Below are positions 47,271 through 61,500 of a DNA stretch of 64,000 nt, piece by piece. The translations under genes and the position numbers were made by a program. Numbering within the stretch: position 1 is the first letter of the stretch; each line of letters starts with the position of its first letter. Below the pieces are notes generated by a model. That model was given only the letters and a program-made list of their open reading frames with translations, made no database searches and was not told the origin of the DNA. Origin of the DNA: Penium margaritaceum (Eukaryota > Streptophyta > Zygnematophyceae > Desmidiales > Peniaceae); assembly GCA_023375785.1 (NCBI GenBank), contig SZWC01001545.1, positions 104,350 to 168,349 on the forward strand, written 5' to 3'.

Positions 47271-50200
47271 ACACGCGTCACCCACGGTCAAAGTGTCCAA
47301 TTACAGTGCAGATGTATTAGGCATGATCTTGAAGGTGCAAACAAGGTAGAATACGGGTGGCTCGGTTTGGCTATTGTGCGCAATGCCTTGACAAAGTTGG
47401 CATGTGCCACTGACCATGACCACAAATGTATCCAATTGTCTTTTACATATAATGATCATAATACGAGTCAACCACGGTCAGAGTGTCCAATCACAATGCA
47501 GGTGTACTAGGAATGATCTTGCAGGTTCAAACAAAATAGAATACTGGTGGCTCCGAATGGCTATTGTGCTCAATGCGTTGACAATGTTGGCATGTGCCAC
47601 TGACAATGACCACAAAGTTTACCAAGTGACTTGAACTTATATGAATCGTAACACGAGTCAACCACGGTCAGAGTGCCAGATCACAGTGCACATCTAATAT
47701 GCATGACCTTGCAGGTATAAAAAAGGAAAAAAAGTGGTGGCTTGGCACGCCTATTGTGCGGAATGCCTTGAACAAGTTGGCATGTGCCACTGACCATGAC
47801 CACAAAGTATACCAAGTGACTTTATTTTCTACAAATCGTAACATGTGTCAGCTACTGTCAGAGTGCCCAATCACAGTTCAGATGTACTAGGCATGACCTT
47901 ACAGGAATAAACAAGGTAAAAAACCGGTGGCTTGGCACCACTATTGTGCGCAATGCCTTGACAAAGTTGGCATGTGGCACTGACCATGACCACAAAGTCT
48001 ACCAAATACCTTAAACGGCTATGACTCATAACACGAGCCAGCCACGGTCAGAGTCTCCAATCACAGTGCACATGTACTAGGCATGATCTTACAGGTACAA
48101 ACAAGGTAGACTACTGGTGGCTTGGTGTGGCTATTGTGCGCAATGCCTTGACAAAGTTGGCATGTGCCACTGACCATGACCACAAATGTATCCAAGTGAC
48201 TTTTACTTCTATTGATCATAACACGAGTCAGCCACGGTCAGAGTGACCAATCACAGTGCAGGTGTACTAGGCATGATCTTGCAGGTACAAACAAGGTAGA
48301 ATACTGGTGTCTCGGTGTGGCTATTTTGTGAAATGACTTGACAAAGTTGGCATGTGCCACTGACCATGACCACAAAGTTTACCAAGTGACCTTTACTTCT
48401 ACGAATGGTAACACGAGTCAGCCACATTCAGAGTGCCCAAGCATAGTGCACATCTAATATGCATGACCTTGCAGGTATAAAGAGGGTAGAAAACTGGTGG
48501 CTTGGCACGGCTATTGTGGGCAATGTCTTGACAAAGTTGGCATGTGCCACTGACCATGACCACACTGTTTACCAAGTACCTTAAACGGCTACGTAGCATA
48601 ACACGCGTCACCCACGGTCAGAGTATCCAATCACTGTGCAAATGTACTAGGCATGATCTCAAAGGTACAAACAAGGTAGAATACTGGTGGCTCGGTGTGG
48701 CTATTATGCGGAATGCCTTGACAAAGTTGGCATGTGCCACTGACCATGACCACAAAGTATACCAAATGACTTCATTTTCTACAAATCGTAACACGTGTCA
48801 GCTACAGTCAGAGTGCCCAATCACAGTTCCGATGTACTAGGCATGACCTTACAGGAATAAACAAGGTAAAAAACCGGTGGCTTGGTACGACTATTGTGCG
48901 CAATGCCTGGACAAAGTTGGCATGTGCCACTGACCATGACCACAAAGTCTACCAAGTACCTTAAACGGCTATGACTCCTAACACGAGTCAGCCACGGTCA
49001 GAGTGTCCAATCACAGTGCACATGTACTAGGCATGATCTTACAGGTAAAAACAAGGTAGAATACTGGTGGCTTGGTGTGGCTATTGTGCGCAATGCCTTG
49101 ACAAAGTTGGCATGTGCCACTGACCATGACCACAAATGTATCCAAGTGACTTTTACTTCTATTGATCATAACACGAGTCAGCCACGGTCAGAGTGACCAA
49201 TCACAGTGCAGATGTACTAGGCATGATCTTGCAGGTACAAACAAGGTAGAATACTGTTGTCTCCGTGTCGCTATTTTGTGCAACTACTTGGAAAAGTTGG
49301 CATGTGCCACTGACCATGACCTCAAAGTTTACCAAGTGACCTTAACCTCTACAAATCGTAACACAAGTCAACCATGGTCAAAGTGCCCAATCACAGTGCA
49401 CACCTAATATGCATGACCTTACAGGTATACACAATATGAAAAACCGGTGGCTTGGCACGGCTATTGTGCGCAATGTCTTGACAAAGTTGGCATGTGCCAC
49501 TGACCATGACCACAAAGTTTACCAAGTGACTTTAACTTCTACGAATTGTAACACGAGTCAGCCACATTCAGAGTGCCCAATCATAGTGCACATCTAATAT
49601 GCATGACCTTGCAGATATAAAGACGGTAAAAAACTGGTGGCTTCGCACGGCTATTGTGTGCAATGTCTCGACAAAGCTGGCATGTGCCACTGACTATGAC
49701 CACGCTGTTTACCAAGTACCTTAAACGGCTATGACTCATAGCACGAGTCAGCCACGGTCAGAGTGTCCAATCACAGTGCAGATGTACTAGGCATGATCTT
49801 GCAGGTACAAACAAGGTAGAATACTGGTGGCTTGGTGTGGCTATTGTGCGCAATGCCTTGACAAAGTTGGCATGTGCCACTGACCATGACTACAATTGTA
49901 TCCAAGTGACTTTTACTTCTATTGATCATAACACGAGTCAGCCATGGTCAGAGTGTCCAATCACAGTACATATGTACTAGGCATGATCTTGCAGGTACAA
50001 ACAAGGTAGAATACTGGTGTCTCGGTGTGGCTGTTTTGTGCAATGACTTGACAAAGTTGGCATGTGCCACTGACCATGACCACAATGTTTACCAAGTGAC
50101 CTTAACGTCTACGAATCGTAACACAGGTCAACCATGGTCAAAGTGCCCGATCACAGTGCACATCTAATATGCATGACCTTACAGGTATACACAAGGTAAA

Positions 50201-52400
50201 AAACCGGTGACTTGGCACGGCTATTGTGCGCAATGCCTTGACAAAGTTGGCATGTGCCACTGACCATGACCACAAAGTTTACCAAGTGACTTGAACTTCT
50301 ACGAATCGTAACACCAGTCAGCCACATTCAGAGTGCCCAATCACAGTGCACATCTAATATGCATGACCTTGCAGGTATAAAGAACGTACAAAACCGTTGG
50401 CTTGGCACGGCTATTGTGCGCAATGCATTGACAAAGTTGGCATGTACCACTGACCATGACCACACTGTTTACCAAGTACCTTAAATGGCCATGAATCATA
50501 ACACGCGTCACCCACGGTTAGAGTTTCCAATCACAGTGCAGATGTACTAGGCATGATCTTGAAGGTACAAAAAAGGTGGAAAACTGGTGGCTCGGTGTGG
50601 CTATTGTGCGCAATGCCTTGACAAAGTTGGCATGTGCCACTGACCATGATCACAAAGTTTAATAAGTGACTTTAACTTCTACGAATCGTAACACGAGTCA
50701 GCCACGGTCAGAGTGCCCAATCATAGTACACATGTAATATGCATGACCTTGCTGGTATAAACAAGGTAAAAAACTGGTGGCTTGGCATGACTATTGTGCG
50801 CAATGCCTTGACAATGTTGGCATGTGCCACTGACCATGACCACAAAGTTTACCAAGTCCATTAAACGGCTATGGAAAATAACACGAGTCAGCCACGGTCG
50901 GAGTGTCCAATCACAGTGCAGATATACTGGGCATGACCTTACAGGTATAAACAATGTAGAATACTGGTGGTTCGGTGTGGCTATTGTGCGCAATGCCTTG
51001 ACAAACTGGCATGTGCCACTGACCATGACCACAAAGTTTACCAATTGACGTTTACGTCTATTGATCATAACACGAGTCAGCCACGGTCATAGTTTCCAAT
51101 CACAGTGCAGATGAATTAGGCATGATCTTGCAGGTGCAAACAAGGTAAAACATCTGTGTCTTGGTGTGGCTACTGTGCGCAATGCCTTGACAAAGTTGGC
51201 ATGTGCCACTGACTATGACCACAAAGCCTACCAAGTGACTTTAACGTCTACGAATTGTAACACGAGTCAGCCACATTCAGAGTGTCCAATCACAGTGCAC
51301 ATCTAATATGCATGACCTTGCAGGTATACACAAGGTAAAAAACCGGTGGCTTGGGACGGCTATTGTGCGCAATACCTTGACAAAGTTGGCATGTGCCACT
51401 GACCATGACCACACTGTTAACCAAGTACCTTAAACGGCTACGAATCATAACACGCGTCACCCACGGTCAGAGTGTCCAATCACAGTGCAGATGTAATAGG
51501 CATGATCTTGAAGGTGCAAACAAGGTAGAATACTGGTGGCTCAGTGTGGCTATTGTGCGCAATGCCTTGACAAAGTTGGCATGTGCCACTGACCATGATC
51601 ACAAAATTTACCAAGTGACTTTAACTTCTATGAATCGTAAGGCGAGTCAGCCACGGTCAGAGTACCCAATCATAGTACACATCTAATATGCATGACCTTG
51701 CTGGTATAAACAAGGTAAAAAACCGGTGGCTTTGCATGGCTATTGTGCGCAATGCCTTGACAAAGTTGGCATGTGCCACTGACCATGACCACAAATTTTG
51801 CCAAGTACATTAAACGGCTATGAATTGTAACACGAGTCAGCCACTTTTAGAGTGTCCAATCACAGTACAGATATACTGGGCATGACCTTATAGGTATGAG
51901 TAAGGTAGAATACTGGAGGCTCAGTGTGGCTATTGTGCGCAATGCCTTGACAAATTGGCATGTGCCACTGACCATGACCACAACGTTTACCAAGTAGCTT
52001 TAACTTCTATGAATCGTAAAACAAGTCAGCCACGGTCAGAGTGCCCAATCACAGTGCACATCTAATATGCATGACCTTGCAGGTATACACAAGGTAAAAA
52101 ACCGGTGGCTTGGGACGGCTATTGTGCGCAATACCTTGACAAAGTTGGCATGTGCCACTGACCATGACCACAAAGTTTACCAAGTGACTTTAACTTCTAC
52201 GAATCGTAACACGAGTCAGCCACATTCAGAGTGCCCAATCACAGAGCACATCTAATATGCATTATCTTGCAGGTATAAAGAAGGTAAAATAACCGGTGGC
52301 TTGGCACCGCTATTGTGCGCAATGCCTTGACAAAGTTGGCATGTACCACTGACCATGACCACACTGTTTACCAAGTACCTTAAACGGCTAAGAATCATAA
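47271..52400 (+). repeat. Five-monomer (950-bp) higher-order repeat
   Basis: Besides the ACACGCGTCACC marker, CAGGAATAAACAAGG recurs at 47903 and 48853 (950 apart), and the GTGTCTCGGTGTGG / ATTTTGTG variant recurs near 48308 and 49259. The stretch 48061-48300 matches 49011-49250 almost base for base. Similar marker order returns at 61.4-63.1 kb. Confidence 0.7.
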
Positions 52401-55400
52401 CACGCGTCCCCCACGGTCAGTGTGTCCAATCACGATGCAGATGTACTAGGCATGATCTTGCAGGTGCAAACAAGGTAGAAAACCAGTGGCTTGGTGTGGC
52501 TATTATGCGCAATGCAATGACAAAATTGGCCTGTGCCACTAACCATGATCACAAAGTTTACCAAGTGACTTTAACTTCTACGAATCGCAACACGAGTCAG
52601 CCACGGTCAGAGTGCCCAATCATAGTACAAATCTAATATGTATGACCTTGCAAGTATAAACAAGGTAAAAAACCGGTGGCTTGGCACGGCTATTGTGCGC
52701 AATGCCTTGAAATAATTGGCCTGTGCCACTGACCATGACCACAAGGTTTACCAAGTACCTTAAACGGCTAGGATTCATAACACGTGTCAGCCACGGTCAG
52801 AGTGTCTAATCTCAGTACAGATATACCGGGCATGACCTTACAGGTATAATCAAGGTAAAATACTGGTGGCTCGGTGTGGCTATTGTGTGCAATGCCTTGA
52901 CAAAGTTGGCATGTGCCACTGACCATGACCACAAGTGTATCCAAGTGACGTTTACTTTTATTGATCATAACATGAGTCAGCCACGGTCAGGGTGTCCAAT
53001 CACAGTGCAGATATACTATGCATGATCTTGCAGGTGCAAACAATATAGAATAGTGGTGTCTCGGTGTGGCTATTGTGCGCAATGCCTTGACAAAGTCGGC
53101 ATGTGCCACTGACCATGACCACAAAGTTTACCAAGTGACTTTAACATCTACGAATCGTAACACAAGTCAGCCACAGTCAGAGTGCCCAATTACAGTTTGG
53201 ATGTGCTAGGCATGACCTTGCAGGTATAAACAAAGCACAAAACTGGTGGCTTGGCACGACTATTGTGCGCAATGCCTTCACAAAGTTGGTATGTGCCACT
53301 GACCATGTCCACAAAGTTTACAAAAACTTTAAACGGCTATGACTCATAACTCGAGTCAGCCACAGTCAGAGTGTCCAACGACAGTCCAGATGTACTAGGC
53401 ATGACCTTGCAGATATAAACAAGGTAGAATCCTGGTGGTTCAGTGTGGCTATTGTGCGCAATGCCCTGACAAAGTTGGCATGTGCCACTGACCATGACCA
53501 CAAATGTATCAAAGTGACTTTTACTTCTATTGATCATAACACGAGTCAGCCACGGTCAGAGTGTCCAATCACATTGCAGATGTACTAGGAATGATCTTGC
53601 AGGTACGAACAAGGTAGAATACTGGTGTCTTTGTGTGGCTATTGTGCGCAATGACTTGATAGTGTTGGCATGTGCCACTGACCATGACCACAACGTCTAC
53701 GAGTCGTAACACAAGTCAGCCACAGTCAAAGTGCCCAATCACAGTGCACATCTAATATGCATGACCTTGCAGGTATAAACAAGGTAAAATACCGGTGGCT
53801 TGACACGGATATTGTACGCAATGCCTTGACAAAGTTGGCATGTGCCACTGACCATGACCAGGCTCTTTACCAAGTACCTTAAACGGCTATGAATCATAAC
53901 ACGCGTCACCTACGATCAGAGTGTCCAATCACAGTGCACATGTACTAGGCATGATGTTGCAGGTGCAAACAAGGTAGAATACGGGTGGCTCGGTGTGGCT
54001 ATTGTGCGCAATGTCTTGACAGAGTTGGCATTTGCCACTGACCATGATCACAAAGTTTACCAAGTGACTAGCTTCTACAAATCGTAACACGAGTCAGACA
54101 CTGCCAGAGTGCCCAATCATAGTGCACATCTAATATGCATGACCTTGCTGGTATAGAAGGGTAAAAAACCCGTGGCTTGGCACGGCTATTGTGCGCAATG
54201 CCTTGACAAAGTCGGCACGGGCCACTGACCATGACCACAAAGTTTACCAAGTACGTTAAACGGCTATGAATTCAAACACGAGTCAGCCACGATCAGAGTG
54301 TCAAATCACAGTGCAGATATACTGGGCATGACCTTACAGGTTTAAACAAGGTAGAATACTGGTGGCTCGGTGTGGCTATTGTGCGCAATGCCTTGACAAA
54401 ATTGGCATGTGCCACTGACCATGACCACAAATGTATCCAAGTGACGCTTACGTCTATTGATCATAACACGGGTCAGCCATGGTCAGAATGTCCAATCACA
54501 CTGCAGATGTTTTAGGCATGATTGTGCAGGTACGAACAAGGAAAAACACCGGTGGCTTGGCACGGCTATTGTGCGCAATGCCTTGACAAAGTTGGCATGT
54601 GCCACTGACCATGACTACAAAGATTACCAAGTGACTTTAACTTCTACAAATCGTAACACGAGTCAGCCACATTCAGAGTGCCCAATCACAGTGCACATCT
54701 AATAAGCAGGATCTTGCAGGTATAAACAAGGTCAAAAACTGTTGGCTTGGCACAGCTATTGTGCGCAATGCATTGACCAAGTTTGCATGTGCCACTGACC
54801 ATGACCACAAAGTTTACCAAGTACCTTAAACGGCTATGAATCATAATACGAGTCAGCCACGGTCAGAGTGTCCAATCACAGTGCAGATGTAGTTTTACTT
54901 CTATTGATCATAACACGAGTCAGCCACGGTCAGAGTGCCCAATCTCTGTGCACGTCTAATATGCATGACATTGCAGGTATGGACACGGTAAAAAACCGGT
55001 GGCTTGGTACGGCCATTGTGCGCAATGCCTAGACAAAGTTGGCATGTGCCACTGACAATGACCACAAAGTTTACCAAGTACAATAAACGGCTATGAATCA
55101 TAACACGAGTCAGACACAATCAGAGTGTCCAATCACAGTGCAGATACACTAGGCATGACCTTGCAGGTATAAAAAAGGTAGAATACTGGTGGCTCTGTGT
55201 GGCTATTGTGCGCAATGCCTTGACAGAGTTGGCATGTCCCACTGACCATGACCACAACTGTATCCAAGTGACTTTACTTCTATTGATCATAACACGAGTC
55301 AGCCACGGTCAGTGTGTCCAATAACAGAGCATATATACTAGGCATGATCTTGCGGGTACAAAAAAGGTAGAGTAATAGTGGCTCAGTGTGGCTATTATGT

Positions 55401-57789
55401 GCAATGCCTTGACAATGTTGGCATGTACCACTGACCATGCCCACCAAAGTTGGCATGTGCCACTGACCATGACCACAGAGTTTACCAAGTGACTTTAACT
55501 TCTACAAATCGTAACACACGTCAGCCACATTCAGAGTACCCAAGCACAATGCACATCTAGTATGCATGACCTTGCTGTTATAAGCAAGGTAAAAAACCGG
55601 TAGCTTGGCACGGCTATTATGCACAATGCCTTGACAAAGTTGACATGTGCCACTGACCATGACCACAAAGTTTACCAAGTACATTAAACAGCTATGAATC
55701 ATAACACGATTCAGCCATGGTTCGAGTGTCCAGTCACAGTGCAGATGTACTGAGCATGATCTTGCAGGTGCAAAAAAGGTATAATACTGGTGGTTCGGTG
55801 TCGGTATTGTGCGCAATGCCTTGACAAAGTTGGCATGTGCCACTGACCATGACCACAAAGTTTACCAATTACCTTGAACGGCTATGAATCATAAGAAGAG
55901 TCAGCCACGGTCAGAGTGTCCAATGACAGTGCACATGTACTACGCATGATCTTGCATGTACAAACAAGGTAGAATACTGGTGGCTCGGTGTGGCTATTGT
56001 GCGTAATGCCCTGACAAGGTTGGCATGTTCCACTGACCACGACCACAAATGTATCCAAGTGACTTTTACTTCTATTGATCATAGCATGAGTCAGCCACCT
56101 TCAGAGTTTCCAATCACAGTGCAGATGTACTAGGCATGATCTTGCAGGTACAAACAAGGTAGAATACTGGTGTCTCGGTGTGGCTATTGTGCGCAATGAC
56201 CTGACAAAGTTGGCATGTGCCACTGACCATGACCACAACGTTTACCAATTGACTTTAACTTCTACGAATCGTAACACGAGTCAGCCACGATCAGAGTGCC
56301 CAATTACAGTACACATCTAATATGAATGACCTTGCAGGCATAAAGAAGGTTAAAAACTGGTGGTTTGGCACGGCTATTGTGCGCAATGCCTTGACAAAGT
56401 TGGCATGTGTCACTGACCATGACCACACTGTTTACCAAGTACCTTAAATGGCTACGAATCATAACACGCGTCACCCACGGTCATAGTGTCCAACCATAGT
56501 GCAGATGTACCAGGCATGATCTTAAAGGTGCAAACAATGTATAATACTGGTTGCTTGGTGTGGCATTTGTGCGCAATGCCTTAATAAATTGGCATGTGCC
56601 ACTGACCATGACCACAAAGTTTACCAAGTGACTTTAACTTAACGAGTCGTAACACAAGTCAGCCACGGTCAGAGTTCCCAATCACAGTGCACATCTGATA
56701 TGCATGACATTGCAGTTATACACAAGGTAAAACACCAGTGGCTTGGCACGGCTATTGTGCGCAATGCCTTGACAAAGTTGGCATGTGCCACTGACCATGA
56801 CCACAACGTTTACCAAGTGACTTAATTTCTACGAATTGTAACACGAGTCAGCCACATTCGGAGTGCCCAATCACAAGGCACATGTAATGTGCATGACCTT
56901 GCACGTATAAAGAAGGTAAAAACCCGGTGGCTTGGCACGGCTATTGTGCGCAATGCCTTGACAAAGTTGGCATGTGCCACTGACCATGACCACAAAGTTT
57001 ACCAAGTACATTAAACGGCTACGAATTCTAACACAAGTCAGCCACGGTCAGAGTGTCCAATCACAGTGCAGAGATACTGGACATGACCTTACAGGTATAA
57101 ACAAGGTAGAATACTGGTGGCTCCATGTGGCTATTGTGGGCCATGCCTTGACAAAGTTGGCATGTGCCACTGACCATGACCACATCTGTATCCAAGTGAC
57201 GTTTACGTTTATTGATCATAACACGAGTCAGCCACGGTCAGAGTGTCCAATCACAGTGCAGATGTACTAGGCATGATCTTGCAGATGCAAACAAGGTAAA
57301 ACACCTGTGGCTTGGTGTGGCTACTGTGCGCAACGCCTTGACAAAGTTGGCATGTGCCACTTACCACGACCACAACGTTCACCAAGTGACTTTAACTTCA
57401 ACGAATCGTAACACGATTCAGCCACGGTCAGAGTCTCCAATCACAGTGCACATCTAACATGCATGACCGTGCAGCTATAAACAAGGTAAAAAACCGGTGG
57501 CTTGGCTCGGGTATTGTGCGCAATGCCTTGACAAAGTTGGCATGTGCCAATTTTCATGACCGCAATGTTTACCAAGTGACTTTAACTTCTACGAATCGAA
57601 ACACGGGTCAGCCACATTCAAAGTGCCTAATCACATTGAACATCTAATATGCATTACCTTTCAGGTATAAACAAGGCAAGAGACCGGTGGCTTGGTAGGA
57701 CTATTGTGCGCAATGCCTTGACAAAGTTGGCATGTGCCACTGACCATGATCACAAAGCTTACCAAGTACCTTAAACGGCTATGAATCAT

Positions 57790-58550
57790 AACACCAGTCA
57801 GCCACGGTCAGAGTGTCTAATCTCAGTACAGATATACTGGGTATGACCTTACAGGTATAAACAAGGTAGAATACCGGTGGCTCGGTATGGCTATTGTGTG
57901 CAATGCCCTGACCAAGTTGGCATGTGCCACTGACCATGACCACAAGTGTATCCAAGTGACTTTTACTTTTATTGATCATAACGTGAGTCAGCCACGGTTA
58001 GAATGTCCAAACACAGTGCAGATGTACTAAGCATGATCTTGCAGGTGCAAACAAGATGGAATACTGGTGGCTCGGTGTGGCTGGTGTGCGCAATGCCTTG
58101 ACAAAGTTGGCATGTGCCACTGACCATGACCAAAAGGTTTACCAAGTGAATTTAACTTCTACGAATCGTAACACGAGTCAGCCACGGTCAGAGTGTCTAA
58201 TCTCAGTACAGATATACTGGGTATGACCTTACAGGTATAAACAAGGTAGAATACCGGTGGCTTGGTATGGCTATTGGTGCAATGCCATGACAAAGTTGGC
58301 ATGTGCCACTGACCATGACCACAAGTGTATCCAGGTGACTTTTACTTTTATTGATCATAACATGAGTCAGCCGGGGTTAGAGTGTCCAATCACAGTGCAG
58401 ATGTACCAAGCATGATCTTACAGGTGCAAACAAGATGGAATACTGGTGGCTCGGTGTGGCTGGTGTGCGCAATGCCTTGACAAAGTTGGCATGTGCCACT
58501 GACCATGACCACAAGGTTTACCAAGTGAATTTAACTTCTACAAATCGTAA
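57790..58550 (+). repeat. Duplicated two-monomer block (380 bp)
   Basis: The rare variant GTCTAATCTCAGTACAG occurs at 57815 and 58195, exactly 380 apart, and the text around both agrees through two monomers (CAAGATGGAATACTGG, GGCTGGTGTGCGC). Confidence 0.8.
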
Positions 58551-61500
58551 CACGAGTCAGCCACGGTCAGAGTGCCCAATCACAGTGCACATCTAATATA
58601 CATAACCTGGCAGGTATAAACTAGTCAAAAAACCAGTGGCTTGGAACGGCTATTGTGCGCAATGCCTTGACAAAGTTGGCATGTGCCACTGACAATGACC
58701 ACAAAGTTTACCAAGTACCTTAAACGGCTATGAATCATAAGATGAGTCAGGCACGGTCAGAGTGTTCAATCACATTGCAGATATACTGGGCATGATCTTG
58801 CACGTGTAAGCTATAATACAGGTGGCTCGGTGTGGCTATTGTACGCAATGGCTTGACAAAGTTGGCATGTGCCACTGACCACGACGACAAATGTATGGAA
58901 GTGAGTTTTACTCCTATTGATCACAACACGAGTCAGCCACGGTCAGAGTGCCCAATCACAGTGCAGATGCACTAGGCAGGATCTTGTAGGTGCAAACAAG
59001 GTAGAATACTGGTGGCTCGGTGTGGCTATTGTGCGCAATGCCTTGACAAGGTTGGCATGTGCCACTGACCATGAGCACAAAGTTAACACAGTGACTTTAA
59101 CTTCTACAAATTGTAACACGAGTCAGCCAAAATCAGAGGGCCCAATCACAGTTCACATGTACTAGGCATGACCTTACAGGTATAAACAAGGTAAAAATTG
59201 GGTGGCTTGACACAGCTTTTGTGCGCAATGCCTTGACCAACTTGGGCCACTTACCATGACCACAAAGTTTACCAAGTAACTTAAACGGCTATGAATGATA
59301 ACACGAGTCTGCCACGGGCAGAGTGTCCATTCACAGTGAAGATATACTGCGCATGACATTGCAGGTATGAACAAGGTAGAATACTGGTGCCTCGGTGTGG
59401 CCATTGTGCGCAATGCATTGGCAAAGTTTGCATGTGCCACTGACCATGACCATAAATGTATCCAAGTGACTTTTACATCTATTGATCATAACACAAGTCA
59501 GCCACGGTCAGAGTGACCAATCACATTGCAGATGTACTAGGCATTATATTGAAGGTTCAAACAAGGTAGAACACCGGTGGCTCGGAATGGCTATTGTGCG
59601 TAATGCCTTGACGATGTTGGCATGTGCCACTGACCATGACCACAAAGTTTACCAAGTGACCTTACCTTCTACGAATCGTAACACGAGTAAACCACGGTCA
59701 GAGTGCCCAATCACAGTGTACATCTAATATGCATGACCTTGCAGGTATAAACAAGGTTAAAACCGGTGGCTTGGCACGGCAATTGTGCGCAATGCCTTGA
59801 CAAAGTTGGCATGTGCCAATGACCATGACCAGAACGTTTATCAGGTGAATTTAACGTCTACGAACCGTAACACAAGTCAGCCACAGTGAGAGTGCCCAAT
59901 CACAGTTCAAATGTACTAGGCATGACCTTGCAGGTATAAACAAGGTAAAAAACAGGTGGCTTGGCACGGCTATTGTGCGCAATGCCTTGACAAAGTTGGC
60001 ATGTGCCAGTGACCATGACCACAAAGCTTACCAAGTACCTTAAACAGCTATGACTCATAACACGAGTCAGCCACGGTCGGAGTGTCCAATGACAGTGCAG
60101 ATGTACTAGGTATGCTCTTACAGGTACAAACAAGGTGGAATACTGGAGGCTCGGTGTGGCTGTTGTGCGCAATACCATGACAAAGTTGGCATGTGCCAGT
60201 GACCATGACGTCAAATGTATCCAAGTGACTTTTACTTCTATTGATCATAACACGAGCCAGCCACAGTCAGAGTGTCCAATCACAGTGGAGACGTACTATG
60301 CATGATCTTGCATGTACAAACAAGGTAGAATACTGGTGTCTCGGTTTGGCTATTGTGCGCAATGACTTGACAAAGTTGGCATGTGCCACTGACCATGACC
60401 ACACAGTTTACCAAATGACGTTAACTTCTATGAATCCTAACACGAGTCAGCCACGGTCAGAGTGCCCAATCACAATGCACATCTAATATGCATGACCTTA
60501 CAGGTATACACAGGGTAAAAACCGGTCGCTTGGCACGGCTATTATGGGCAATGCCTTGACAAAGTTGGCATGTGCCACTTACCATGACCACAATGTTTAC
60601 CAAGTGGCTTTAGCTTCTACGAATCGTAACACGAGTCAGCCACATTCAGAGTGCCCAAGCACAGTGCACATCTAAGAAGCATGACCTTGCAGGTATAAAC
60701 AAGGTGTAATACCGGTGGCTTGGCACGGCTATTGTGCGCAATGCCTTGACAAAGTTGGCACGTGCCACTGACCATGACCACAACGTTTACCAAGTGCCTT
60801 AAACGGCTATGAATCATGACACGCGTCACCCACGGTCAAAGTGTCCAATCACAGTGCAGATGTACTAGGCATGATCTTGCAGGTGCAAAAAAGGTAGAAT
60901 ACGGATGGCTCGGTGTGGCTATTGTGCGCAATGCCTTGACAAAGTTGGCATGTGCCACTGACCATGACCACAAATGCATCCAAGTGACTTTTAAATCTAT
61001 TGATCATAATACGAGTCAACCACGGTCAGAGTGTCCAGTCACAGTGCAGATGTACTAGGAATGATCTTGCAGGTTCAAACAAGGTAGAGTACTGGTGGCT
61101 CGGACTGGCGATTGTTGACACTGTTGGCATGTGCCACTGACCATGACCACAAAGTTTACCAGGTAACTTTACCTTATGCGAATCGTAACACGAGTCAACC
61201 ACGGTCATAGTGTCCAATCACAGTGCACATCTAATATGCATGACCTTGCATGTATAAACAAGGTAAAAAAGTGGTTTCTTGGCACGCCTATTGTGCGCAA
61301 TGCCTTGACCAAGTTGGCATGTGCCACTGACCATGACCACAAAGCATACCAAGTGACTTTATCTTCTACAAATGGTAACACGTGTCAGCTACAGTCAGAG
61401 TGCCCAATCACAGGTCAGATGTACTAGGCATGACCTTACAGGAATAACAAAGGAAAAAAACGGGTGGCTTGGCACGACTATTGTGCGCAATGCCTTGACA

